NCBI GenBank assembly: GCA_947623765.1
Contig: CANQIG010000063.1
Span: 1-9,224 of the forward strand
Length of the DNA stretch: 9,224 bases
Source: an uncultured Clostridia bacterium
Lineage (GTDB): Bacteria; Bacillota; Clostridia; Oscillospirales; Acutalibacteraceae
Direction: 5' to 3'
Part shown: positions 1 through 6,870 of the stretch, piece after piece
Layout: every line of letters starts with the position of its first letter
Numbering within the stretch: position 1 is the first letter of the stretch
Made by a program: the position numbers and the translations under genes
The notes under the pieces: model-generated
What the model saw: the letters and a program-made list of their open reading frames with translations, nothing else
Databases searched by the model: none
What the model was told of the DNA's origin: nothing

Positions 1-131
1 GTGACGGACGACGGTCTTCCACTTTTCAGGAGTGCCTTTCCGCACGTCGGAGAGATAGATCTCGTGGTGCTGCCGCCCGGACGCGAAGTCGTTCTCGAAG
101 CCGTTTCCCGGCGCGCTGTCGAACGGGCCGA
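1..131 (-). pseudogene. C-terminal remnant of a GyrI-like gene (copy A, cut by window edge)
   Basis: The minus strand reads IGPFDSAPGNGFENDF, then HHEIYLSDVRKGTPEKW and VVRH, and runs off the window. This matches the last third of the GyrI-like protein encoded just upstream, except that the segment between GPFDS and GFEND is shortened. There is no start codon or ribosome binding site of its own, and the N-terminal two thirds of the gene are absent. I read it as a non-functional 3' fragment left by duplication. Confidence 0.75.
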
Positions 132-143
132 TGGGGCGGCTTT

Positions 144-300
144 TCAGTTTGGCTCTTTTGGCCGGATCGGGTGACGGACGACGGTCTTCCACTTTTCAGG
201 AGTGCCTTTCCGCACGTCGGAGAGATAGATCTCGTGGTGCTGCCGCCTGGGCGCGAAGTCGTTCTCGAAGCCGGTCTCCGGCGCGCTGACGAGTGGCACG
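144..300 (-). pseudogene. C-terminal remnant of a GyrI-like gene (copy B)
   Basis: The minus strand encodes SAPETGFENDF, then RRQHHEIYLSDVRKGTPEKW and VVRHPIRPKEPN, followed by TGA at 146-144. It is a second truncated copy of the C-terminus of the neighbouring GyrI-like protein. The GPFDS motif still visible in copy A has decayed here to PLVS. An out-of-frame ATG inside the upstream gene opens a 72-codon frame across this copy, but there is no Shine-Dalgarno sequence and its first residues are only a shadow of the real gene. Expression is therefore unlikely. Confidence 0.75.
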
Positions 301-313
301 GCGCGGCGGCTTT

Positions 314-955
314 TCAGTTCGTTTCTTTTGGCCGGATCGGGTGGCGGACGACGGTCCTCCACTTTTCCGGCGCGGCTTTCCGCACGTCGGAGAGGTAAAT
401 TTCATGGTGCTGCCGCCCGGATGCGAAGTCGTTCTCGAAGCCGCGTTCCGAAAGGTATGCGTCCATCTTGGCGACGCTCTCCGGCTCGCTGTCGAACGGA
501 CCGACGTGCAGGATCTGCACGCAGAGCCCTTCCTCGACCGTCAGGTATTCCACCTTCCCGAAGTCCTGTCCCTTTTTGCGCGTCGCTTCCGCGACCGCCC
601 AGCGGAAATCCGCCTCGGTCACGAAATCCGGGAGGCGGATACAGGAGATCCAGTGGAACGCGTCTTTCCGGGCGTAGTCGAGGGCTTCTGCCCCCTCCTG
701 CCGCCAGAAGCCCTCGAGCGGCGGGACGACGAAATCGAAATACCCGTCGATCCTGTGGTCCCCCATCTTGCTCATCTTCACGGTGTATGCGACGCCGTAG
801 AGCAGGCCGGTCGACGATTTGTACGCGCCGCCCTCCTCGTTGGGGTCTCCCGTGCCGCGCACCGCGATATAGCGCATCGGAGGGACGGTCACGATCTCCG
901 GCTTTTTCCCGGGCATATAAAATTCTTTGTATTCCTTCTTGTAATCGAACGCCAT
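314..955 (-). CDS. GyrI-like small-molecule-binding domain protein
   Basis: This 213-residue cytoplasmic protein has no signal peptide or membrane segment. It resembles the stand-alone GyrI-like proteins related to the ligand-binding part of AraC/BmrR-type regulators, which bind small molecules; no enzymatic role can be assigned. Visible family features are KPEIVTVPPMRYIAVRG at about residues 18-34, DGYFDFVVPPLEGFW at 70-84, HVGPFDSEP at 150-158 and HHEIYLSDVRK at 183-193 near the end. No DNA-binding domain is present. The ATG at 955 is preceded by GGGAGG with an 8-base spacer. The gene lies 64 bp downstream of tsf with a GC-rich hairpin between, and no separate promoter is evident, so readthrough from the rpsB-tsf operon is the likely source of mRNA. 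The 3' end is followed by two degenerate copies of itself. Confidence 0.87.
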   Translation of the reverse strand: MAFDYKKEYKEFYMPGKKPEIVTVPPMRYIAVRGTGDPNEEGGAYKSSTGLLYGVAYTVKMSKMGDHRIDGYFDFVVPPLEGFWRQEGAEALDYARKDAFHWISCIRLPDFVTEADFRWAVAEATRKKGQDFGKVEYLTVEEGLCVQILHVGPFDSEPESVAKMDAYLSERGFENDFASGRQHHEIYLSDVRKAAPEKWRTVVRHPIRPKETN

Positions 956-979
956 GCTTTGCGCCTCCCGGAACGAACA

Positions 980-1002
980 GGGGCTCCCGCGCGGGGAGCC
1001 CC
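980..1002 (-). terminator. GC-rich hairpin after tsf, possible leaky terminator
   Basis: GGGGCTCCC and GGGAGCCCC arms enclose a short GC loop between the tsf stop and the GyrI-like start. On the minus strand the following bases are TGTTCGTTCC, an imperfect U-tract, while a better T-run lies on the opposite side. I call it a weak or partial terminator that may let some transcription through. Confidence 0.5.
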
Positions 1003-1019
1003 TTCTGTTTTTGGAAAAC

Positions 1020-1940
1020 TTATTTGATCATGCTGGCAACTTCCGCGGCGAAATCGTCGCTGCGCTTCTCGATGCCCTCTCCCTTTTCAAAGCGGGTGAA
1101 CTCCGCGACCTTCATCGTGCCGCCGGCCTTCTTCGCCTCTTCGTCGATATACTTCTGCACGCTGATATCGCCGTTCTTGACGAACGCCTGCTGCAGGAGG
1201 CAGTTGTTCTCGTAGAACTTCCCGATGCGGCCCGTGACCATCTTCTCGATGATATTCTGCGGCTTCTTCGCGTTCTTCGGGTCGTTCTGGATCTGCGCCA
1301 TCAGGATCTCTTTCTCCTTGTCGAGCGCTTCCGCCGGAACGGTCGTCTCATCGAGATAGAGCGGGTTCAGCGCGGCGATCTGCATCGCGACGTCCTTGCC
1401 GACCTCGTGGAGGACTTCGGCGGGGATGTTCTCGGTCTCGAAGCGGACCAGCACGCCGATGCGGCCGCCGCCGTGGACGTACGCCACGCAGTCGCCCTCA
1501 TAGCGGGCGAAACGGCGGATCTTGATGTTCTCGCCGATCGTGAGGATCTTATCCTTGAGCAGCGCGTCGACCGTGTCCTCGCTGTTGTACGCCTTCATGG
1601 CGAGCAGCTCTTCGACGGTCGCCGGGTTGCCGTGGATGACGGTCTCGGCGCAGGTCTTGACGAACTCGTTGAAGCTGGCGTTCTTCGCGACGAAGTCGGT
1701 CTCGGCGTTGACTTCGATCACGACGCCGACCTTGCCGCACTCGCTGACCATCGCGAACGCGACGCCCTCGGCGGCGATGCGCCCGGCCTTCTTCACGGAA
1801 GCCGCGAGGCCCTTCTCACGGAGCAGCTCGGTGGCCTTTTCCATGTCGCCGTTGGCCTCGGTGAGCGCCTTCTTGCAGTCCATCATGCCGCAGCCGGTCT
1901 TCTCGCGCAGAGCGGCAACGTCTTTCGCAGTGAAACTCAT
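1020..1940 (-). CDS. tsf: translation elongation factor Ts
   Basis: EF-Ts is the guanine-nucleotide exchange factor that releases GDP from EF-Tu during translation elongation. The 306-residue product starts with the UBA-like N-terminal domain (about 1-50), including the signature LREKTGCGMMDCKKAL at 11-26. It carries the EF-Tu-contacting motif TDFVAKN at 81-87, followed by the core dimerisation region and a complete C-terminus. Length is close to the family norm, with no frameshift. The ATG at 1940 has GAGGG about 6 bases upstream. It follows rpsB by 24 bp, the usual bacterial order, and is surely cotranscribed from the rpsB promoter. Confidence 0.98.
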   Translation of the reverse strand: MSFTAKDVAALREKTGCGMMDCKKALTEANGDMEKATELLREKGLAASVKKAGRIAAEGVAFAMVSECGKVGVVIEVNAETDFVAKNASFNEFVKTCAETVIHGNPATVEELLAMKAYNSEDTVDALLKDKILTIGENIKIRRFARYEGDCVAYVHGGGRIGVLVRFETENIPAEVLHEVGKDVAMQIAALNPLYLDETTVPAEALDKEKEILMAQIQNDPKNAKKPQNIIEKMVTGRIGKFYENNCLLQQAFVKNGDISVQKYIDEEAKKAGGTMKVAEFTRFEKGEGIEKRSDDFAAEVASMIK

Positions 1941-1964
1941 TCTTATCCCTCGTCTTTCTCGAAA

Positions 1965-2723
<759 letters not shown>

Positions 2724-2790
2724 TCTTGAAAACCTCCTTGGTTTTTCCTCCGCCGGGCCTGTTTTTCGGACTCCACCGCCTCGCGGCACC

Positions 2791-2862
2791 TGTCCGGGGC
2801 TTCCGGCGTGCGTTTTTGCGTGCAGACACTGCAAACCGCATCGATTAGTATACCACAGATCG
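2791..2862 (-). repeat. promoter-leader repeat, copy 1 (in front of rpsB)
   Basis: This 72-bp block is matched by 3506-3577 in front of the nitroreductase. The core of 26 bases from 2801 is identical, and the rest differs at only a few positions. It spans the promoter -10 (TATACT, extended by TG) and about 50 transcribed bases. In the transcript, GCGGTTTGC could pair imperfectly with GCAAAAACGC across a short loop in both copies. No recognised riboswitch or ribosomal-protein leader fits, but I cannot exclude one. Confidence 0.85.
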
Positions 2863-2875
2863 GCGCGGAAAGCAA
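2847..2875 (-). promoter_or_regulatory. rpsB-tsf promoter
   Basis: On the minus strand, a -35 TTGCTT (2875-2870) is followed by a 17-base spacer and a -10 TATACT (2852-2847), with an upstream TGG forming an extended -10. Transcription should start near 2840, giving a leader of about 117 bases before the rpsB ATG. Confidence 0.8.
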
Positions 2876-2930
2876 GCGTTTTTTCCCCGTTTTTCGGGAC
2901 AGGACGCCCCTTTTTGTAAAACACGGCGCG

Positions 2931-2959
2931 AAAAGCGGCCCCGCTTGGTGCGGGGCCGC
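2931..2959 (-). terminator. intrinsic terminator of the nitroreductase gene
   Basis: A perfect 10-bp stem (GCGGCCCCGC / GCGGGGCCGC) with a 5-base loop is followed on the minus strand by TTTT. It starts 11 bases after the nitroreductase stop. Flanking GCGCGAAA and TTTTCGCGC can lengthen the stem. It separates the nitroreductase unit from the rpsB promoter. Confidence 0.85.
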
Positions 2960-2970
2960 AGGTTTCGCGC

Positions 2971-3489
2971 TTACAGCGTCTCGACGAGCTCCTCCCGCGG
3001 GCGGGAGAGGGCGTGGCGGTCGCTCGGGGCGGCGTCCGCCGCCGGGTACCCGACCGCGAACACGCAGACGAGCTCGTACTTTTCCATCTGCGGGAAGAGC
3101 TGCTTCATCTTCGCGGGATCGAAAAAGCCCACCCAGCAGGTGCCAAGGCCGAGGTCGTGGACCTCGAGCATCATGTGCGTCGCAACGATCGAGGCATCCA
3201 CGTCGGCGAAATTGTGGCCGTCAAACGGCCGCTTCCACGCCTTTTCCGGGTCCCCGCCGATGACGAACACGACCGGCGCGTCCTTCACGAACGCGCAGGG
3301 CGTCGTCGAGGCGGCCTTTTCGCGCGCCTCCGCGCTCTGCATAACCCAGACCTTGAAGGGCTGCGCGTTCGTCGCGGTCGGCGCGGCGACGGCGGCCGCG
3401 AGGATCTGTTCCACCTTTTCCGGCTCCACCGGCTTCGCGGAGAGCTTGCGCACGGAGTAGCGTTCCTTTGCGAGTGTCAAAAAGTCCAT
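2971..3489 (-). CDS. nitroreductase family protein (FMN-dependent oxidoreductase)
   Basis: This 172-residue protein of the nitroreductase superfamily consists of soluble FMN enzymes, usually dimers, that reduce nitro compounds, quinones or flavins with NAD(P)H. The substrate here cannot be told. The N-terminal flavin-phosphate motif is RYSVRKL at residues 10-16, followed by AAAVAAPTATNAQPFKVWVM (31-50). The family's second conserved block is LGLGTCWVGFFDP at 113-125, and the third is FAVGYPA at 144-150. The protein is at the short end of the family range. The ATG at 3489 is supported by AGGAGG with an 8-base spacer. The reading frame extends further upstream, but that part translates the promoter. 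It is a single-gene unit with its own promoter and terminator, and its promoter-leader is nearly identical to that of rpsB. Confidence 0.92.
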   Translation of the reverse strand: MDFLTLAKERYSVRKLSAKPVEPEKVEQILAAAVAAPTATNAQPFKVWVMQSAEAREKAASTTPCAFVKDAPVVFVIGGDPEKAWKRPFDGHNFADVDASIVATHMMLEVHDLGLGTCWVGFFDPAKMKQLFPQMEKYELVCVFAVGYPAADAAPSDRHALSRPREELVETL

Positions 3490-3505
3490 CGTCTTTTCCT
3501 CCTGT

Positions 3506-3577
3506 TGTTCGGGATTTCCGGCGTGCGTTTTTGCGTGCAGATACCGCAAACCGCGGCGATTAGTATAGCACAAATCG
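3506..3577 (-). repeat. promoter-leader repeat, copy 2 (in front of the nitroreductase)
   Basis: This is the second copy of the 72-bp block seen at 2791-2862, in the same orientation and the same position relative to its promoter. Here it ends directly against the Shine-Dalgarno of the nitroreductase. In the rpsB copy, about 50 further bases lie between the block and the rpsB Shine-Dalgarno. Confidence 0.85.
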
Positions 3578-3590
3578 CTGCGGTTTACAA
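3562..3590 (-). promoter_or_regulatory. nitroreductase promoter
   Basis: On the minus strand, a -35 TTGTAA (3590-3585) is followed by a 17-base spacer and an extended -10, TGCTATACT (-10 hexamer 3567-3562). Spacing and -10 are the same as in the rpsB promoter. Transcription should start near 3555, leaving a leader of about 65 bases. Confidence 0.8.
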
Positions 3591-3637
3591 GTATTATCTT
3601 CGATTTTCCGGGGGCCGTTCGATTCCCCACCTCCCGG

Positions 3638-4003
3638 TCAGTGGTGGATGTCGCTGTGGTGGGAGCCGTCGCTCTCCGCGTGGTGCTCTACCGCCGTCAC
3701 GGTCCCCCCGGCGCTTGCGGTATGGTGGTGGCTCTCCTCGGTGCAGTCGAGCGGGCAGTTGTGGTGGTGGTCATAGTCCGTGCAGTCCGCGGGGCAGTCG
3801 TGGTGGTGGGACGGGTCCGTGCATGTCGGGTCGCTGCAGCCCATCCCGCTGACAAACGTCGTCCCCGTCTCTGCCGCAGACGTGCGCAACGCATCGGCCT
3901 CGGAAGCGCTGCTCTGCTGTGAAGCGTTGCCCTGCTGCGCCGCGCAGCCCGCAAACGCGAACAGGAACAGAACAAGTGTTAAAATCGCAAATGTCTTTTT
4001 CAT
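3638..4003 (-). CDS. small lipoprotein with His/Cys-rich 13-residue repeats, function unknown
   Basis: I do not recognise this 121-residue protein. It starts with a lipoprotein signal: KK, a hydrophobic run, then FAGC with the lipidated cysteine at residue 20. A Ser/Gln/Ala-rich linker follows to about residue 55, so the rest should sit outside the membrane. Residues 61-94 hold 2.6 copies of CT[DE]xxHHHxCPxD, with HHH at 66-68, 79-81 and 92-94. The tail carries further HH pairs and ends HSDIHH. In total there are 15 His and, after the lipobox, 6 Cys. This composition strongly suggests binding of Zn, Ni, Cu or a similar ion, but that is inference. The ATG at 4003 has AAGGGAGG upstream. It begins 28 bp after the substrate-binding protein gene and is probably cotranscribed with it. 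Confidence 0.85.
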   Translation of the reverse strand: MKKTFAILTLVLFLFAFAGCAAQQGNASQQSSASEADALRTSAAETGTTFVSGMGCSDPTCTDPSHHHDCPADCTDYDHHHNCPLDCTEESHHHTASAGGTVTAVEHHAESDGSHHSDIHH

Positions 4004-4031
4004 CGTAACGTCCTCCCTTTTGTCTTGTTTT

Positions 4032-5371
4032 TTATTCGGACAGAAGCATCTGGAGCTTCTGATAGCCCTCGTGGACCGCGTCGCGGATCTCGTCGTCGGT
4101 CATCGAGGAGATCTGCTCCCCGCGCTCCCAGACGCCCTTCACGCACGTGCGGAACAGGCTGCTGAACTCCATGTCGACCGCGTTTTGGAACTCCGCCTGC
4201 GTGATGCTCTCCCGAAGGGTGAGGAAGCTCTCGCGCGTCGTCGGCGACATGAACCACTGCTTACTGTTGATCCGCGCGGGCGATCCCTCCGTCATGCAGT
4301 TCCCGTACACCGGGAAGGCAAACGTATCCGCGCCGATCTGCGTCGTGGCAGAGTAGGAAGCCTGCGCTCCCTCGCCGAGGAGGTAATCCAGCACGAAAAA
4401 CGCGTCCTCGGGCCGCTTGGTGTTCGCGTTGATCGCGCCGTACTGGCGGATGACCGCCGTGACCCCGCCCTGCAGGGAATACGTCGGGACGAAGGTCCAG
4501 TCGTCGGAAACGCCTTCCTCCCGGTCGAACGAGTCAAAGCCCATGCCGACGCGCCCGTTGGACGGGACCATGCCATCCGAAGCGTTGACGCGGGCATCCA
4601 GATCGCGGAACTCGATCAGCGTCTCATAGATCTCCTCCTCGGAGAGCAGCAGCGACCGCGAGACCGGGTCGTAGAGCTTGCCGAACACGGAGGCGGGGTC
4701 CCACTGCACGAGGCTGTACGATGCGGCGGTCTGCAGCAGCCGCTCTCGTCCGCGCAGACATCCGCCCAAGTGAGGTTCGCGTCCGGCGTATGGGCGGCTT
4801 CCTCTGCGGGAAACGCCGAGGCGCGCACCGTGTAGTTGAGCGGCAGGATCAGCTGCCAGTACTTCTCGCTGCGGCCCGCCGCCATGATGATCGGATCGAG
4901 CGCGTCCCAATCCATGAACTTCGCTTTCGGGAGGAGGTCGTCGAGGGGGTAGAACACGTTCTGTTCCACCTGCATATCCGCCATATGGAACAGCGGGTCT
5001 GCGTGCTCCTCGTCCGTCGCGATCAGGAAGACGTCCGGGCCTCGCCCGGCCATGATCTCCGCGCGGAGGCGCTTGAGCTCCTGCTCCCGCTCCTCGGGGT
5101 GGTCTTCAAAGACGCCGCCGTTGCTCTTGTTCGGATACTCGATCTTCGGCACCGCGATGATCTCCACGTCCTCCGGCCCGCCGTTTGCCCGCAGCTCCTC
5201 GACGAACGCGCGCGCGGCGGTGTCCGTGCCGTCGCCGAAGGCCGGGCAGTCCACGAGGATCTGCAGCGGCTCCTTCTCCGCCGCCGCGCACCCGGCGGAC
5301 GTGCAGAGCAGCCCCGCTGCGAGGAGCAGAGCCGCCGCGCGGCACCCTATCTTCCACGCTTTTTTTTTCAT
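4032..5371 (-). pseudogene. ABC-type extracellular solute-binding lipoprotein (family 1-like), interrupted by a frameshift
   Basis: The N-terminal part reads MKKKAWKIGCRAAALLLAAG and a lipobox SAGC with lipidated Cys at residue 28. A binding-protein fold follows, including EIMAGRGPDVFLI at 105-117 and LPLNYTVRASAFP at 176-188. The homologous continuation (ERLLQTAASYSLVQW, then RPEDAFFVLDYLLGEGAQ, ending at 4032) is in another frame. The break falls at GAGAG, 4747-4743. Removing one AG or restoring one lost base rejoins the two parts into about 445 residues, the usual length for sugar-type binding proteins. Unrepaired, the first frame stops at 4616. It could be a real mutation or an assembly/sequencing error. 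The ATG at 5371 has AAGGGGGAA upstream. No permease or ATPase gene is in the window, so a transporter partner must be elsewhere. Confidence 0.85.
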
Positions 5372-5404
5372 TCATTTTGCTTCCCCCTTTTCGTTTCTTC
5401 CTCT

Positions 5405-5424
5405 GCGCGGCGGGTCCGCCGCGC
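5405..5424 (-). other. stem-loop at the 5' end of the binding-protein mRNA
   Basis: GCGCGGCG and CGCCGCGC form a perfect 8-bp stem around a 4-base loop. Given the promoter at 5436-5464, transcription should begin near 5429, so the hairpin would occupy about bases +5 to +24 of the mRNA. It has no U-tract, so it is not a terminator. A role in protecting the 5' end is possible. Confidence 0.6.
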
Positions 5425-5435
5425 CTCTATCCAGC

Positions 5436-5464
5436 ATTATAGCGCGCACGATAAACTATGTCAA
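5436..5464 (-). promoter_or_regulatory. consensus sigma-A promoter for the binding-protein/His-rich lipoprotein unit
   Basis: The minus strand shows TTGACA (5464-5459), a 17-base spacer and TATAAT (5441-5436), a perfect match to the housekeeping consensus. The leader to the ATG at 5371 is about 58 bases. This predicts strong transcription unless a regulator intervenes; no clear operator is seen. Confidence 0.9.
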
Positions 5465-5475
5465 TAGCAAATATG

Positions 5476-5554
5476 AAAAAAAAAGCATATTTTGCAAAGA
5501 AATGCGATGTGCCTTTTTTTGCACAGGAACGGGGACGTCCGAAAGGGCGTCCCC
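5476..5554 (-). terminator. probable terminator region after the bactofilin-like gene
   Basis: Downstream of the stop at 5572, the minus strand first forms a GC-rich hairpin at 5554-5531 (GGGGACG / CGTCCCC arms, one mismatch higher in the stem), which has no U-tract. It then has a weak AT-rich stem (GCAT / ATGC, 5505-5485) followed by nine T (5484-5476). Together they could end the yhbD-like/bactofilin transcript just before the next promoter. Neither hairpin is a textbook case alone. Confidence 0.45.
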
Positions 5555-5571
5555 GGAAGGCAAAAACCGAT

Positions 5572-6867
5572 TTATTCCTGCGCGGAGGGCCGAACGACCT
5601 CCCGCACCTCGCTCTCCTCGCTGACCGAAAGCTCCCCGGAGCAGTCCACGCGGCCGATCCGGCAGCCGGGGCCGACCGTCACGTCCTGCCCGTTGACGGC
5701 CTCGGCCTCCACGCCGTAGAGCCGCACCGTTGTCGCCTCGATGAGCCGCGCGCGGCGCACGGGCCTGCCGCCGGAACGCTTGCCGAAGATCCGCACGGCC
5801 TTTTTCAGGCCGCCGACGTCGATCTGCACGCCGTTCACACTGAAGTGCCAGCCCCCGTCGTCCTCTGCGGAGACGCCGTCGTCCTCCTCGCCGATCTCGA
5901 TGCGGTCGCCGACGATCTCGTCCGCCACGACGCCGCCGGGGATTCGCACCTCGTCCGCGCTGATCTGCCCCGCCGCGCTGATGTTCCCCTCGCACGCGAG
6001 GCGGTCGGCCTCGATGTCGCCGTCGGAGGCGAGGATCCCGTCGACCGAGATCTCGCTCGCGGCGAGACCTGCAAAGTGCGCCTTGCCGTCGCAGCGGAGC
6101 GTGTGGAGCGAGGCGGTCGCCGCAGAGAGCTCGCCGTCGACATCCGTGTCCCCGGCGGTGAGGTTGCCGGAAAGCGCCATGTTCCCCGCAACGGAGAGAT
6201 GCTGCACCGAGGCGGTCGCAGCCGAAAGCTCGCCGTACACGTCGGTGTCCCCGGCGGTGAGGTTGCCGGAAAGCGCCATGTTTCCGGCAACGGAGAGATG
6301 CTGCACCGAGGCGGTCGCAGCCGAAAGCTCGCCGTCGACGTCCGTGTCCCCGGCCTCGAGCGCGCCGGAGATCTTCATGTGTCCCGCGACGGAGAGTTCC
6401 GCGACCGTACACCCGCCGACGACCGAGACCGCGCCGTCCACCTCCGTGTTTTCGGCGGCGAGCGGGCCGTCCGTTTTCAGGGAACCGGCGACCTCGAGCC
6501 TCCCGCGGAAAGCGGCCGGACCCTTCACGCCGACCGCGCCGTCGATCTCCCCTTCCTCCGCGCGGAGGCCCGCGCATTTCAGCACGCCGCACACCTCGAG
6601 CGGCCCGCAGGCGAGCGGCCCGCCGGTATCCATCGCGCCGTTGACCTCCACGCGTTCGGCGTTCAGCTCCTGCTCGACGTCGAGCGTGCCGTTGACCTCC
6701 ATCTCTCCTCCCCGAACGGTGACCGCGCCCTCGACCTTTCCGACGCCGTTCACCTCCATCGACTCGCAGGAAACGCTGCCGTGGACCTTCCCGACGCCGT
6801 TGATCTCCACTTCCCCGTATTCGCCGCCCGGCGCGCTGCCGATGTCGTTGATCTCCAAATTCGTCAT
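5572..6867 (-). CDS. bactofilin-like (polymer-forming) beta-helix protein, unusually long
   Basis: The 431-residue protein is built of short repeats with the [VI]xVxG pattern (EINGVGKV, EVNGVGKV, EVNGTLDV, EVDGAVSV and so on) from about residue 18 to 325. That is typical of the right-handed beta-helix of bactofilins and related polymer-forming proteins, which assemble into filaments at the membrane. Residues 148-279 hold at least four 33-residue units; 181-213 and 214-246 differ at one position. The C-terminal part (about 345-427), with LKKAVRIFGKR, RLIEATTVRLYGVEA and VTVGPGCRIGRVD, resembles the conserved end of Firmicute YhbE-type proteins. There is no signal peptide or membrane helix. Typical bactofilins are far shorter. 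The ATG at 6867 follows the YhbD-like stop by 3 bp, with AAAGGGG upstream, so the two are cotranscribed. Confidence 0.82.
   Translation of the reverse strand: MTNLEINDIGSAPGGEYGEVEINGVGKVHGSVSCESMEVNGVGKVEGAVTVRGGEMEVNGTLDVEQELNAERVEVNGAMDTGGPLACGPLEVCGVLKCAGLRAEEGEIDGAVGVKGPAAFRGRLEVAGSLKTDGPLAAENTEVDGAVSVVGGCTVAELSVAGHMKISGALEAGDTDVDGELSAATASVQHLSVAGNMALSGNLTAGDTDVYGELSAATASVQHLSVAGNMALSGNLTAGDTDVDGELSAATASLHTLRCDGKAHFAGLAASEISVDGILASDGDIEADRLACEGNISAAGQISADEVRIPGGVVADEIVGDRIEIGEEDDGVSAEDDGGWHFSVNGVQIDVGGLKKAVRIFGKRSGGRPVRRARLIEATTVRLYGVEAEAVNGQDVTVGPGCRIGRVDCSGELSVSEESEVREVVRPSAQE
6129..6326 (-). repeat. 99-bp tandem duplication inside the bactofilin-like gene
   Basis: Units 6228-6326 and 6129-6227 match at 93 of 99 positions by my count and encode the same 33 residues except one (Tyr versus Asp). 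More diverged units flank both sides in the protein. The period is a multiple of three, so the frame is kept. Confidence 0.92.
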
Positions 6868-6870
6868 GGT

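Larger units (their letters stand above)
1..340 (-). repeat. 170-bp tandem direct repeat, two copies plus diverged third inside the GyrI-like gene
   Basis: Units begin at 1 and 171. A third related unit begins at 341, inside the 3' end of the GyrI-like gene. The first 76 bases of the units at 1 and 171 are identical, and their remainder differs at scattered positions. The unit at 341 is recognisably the same over about 100 bases but more diverged. Each unit carries the codons for the last part of the GyrI-like protein (GPFDS...HHEIYLSDVRK...VRHPIRPKE-N), its stop codon and about 14 bases after it. The copies lack about 11 codons that the intact gene has between GPFDSEP and GFENDF. The period is not a multiple of three, so the copies cannot form one repeat protein. 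The array touches the window edge, so its full length is unknown. The first 313 bases hold nothing else that I can see. Confidence 0.9.

Noticed and set aside
2724..2924. N-terminal extension of rpsB from an ATG at 2924
   Set aside because: The extension translates the rpsB promoter and leader. The true start at 2723 has a strong Shine-Dalgarno and the family's N-terminus.
3490..3630. N-terminal extension of the nitroreductase from an ATG at 3630
   Set aside because: The stretch contains the promoter and the repeated leader. The similarity of its translation to that upstream of rpsB reflects the DNA repeat, not a shared protein domain.
3560..3637. Possible tRNA on the plus strand, from a GTTCGATTC T-loop-like string near 3619
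   Set aside because: The five-base T-stem does not pair properly, and no acceptor, D-arm or anticodon arm can be laid out around it. The region is the nitroreductase promoter.
3608..3637. Terminator after the His-rich lipoprotein gene
   Set aside because: CCGGG and CCCGG can pair across a 20-base loop, but the inner part pairs poorly and AAAATCG rather than a U-tract follows.
3700..3830. CRISPR-like direct repeats
   Set aside because: The roughly 39-bp periodicity is the coding repeat of the His/Cys lipoprotein, in frame, with no spacers between units.
4740..4750. Programmed ribosomal frameshift in the binding-protein gene
   Set aside because: There is no slippery heptamer of the X XXY YYZ type and no obvious stimulatory structure directly after. 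An indel in GAGAG or a sequencing error is simpler.
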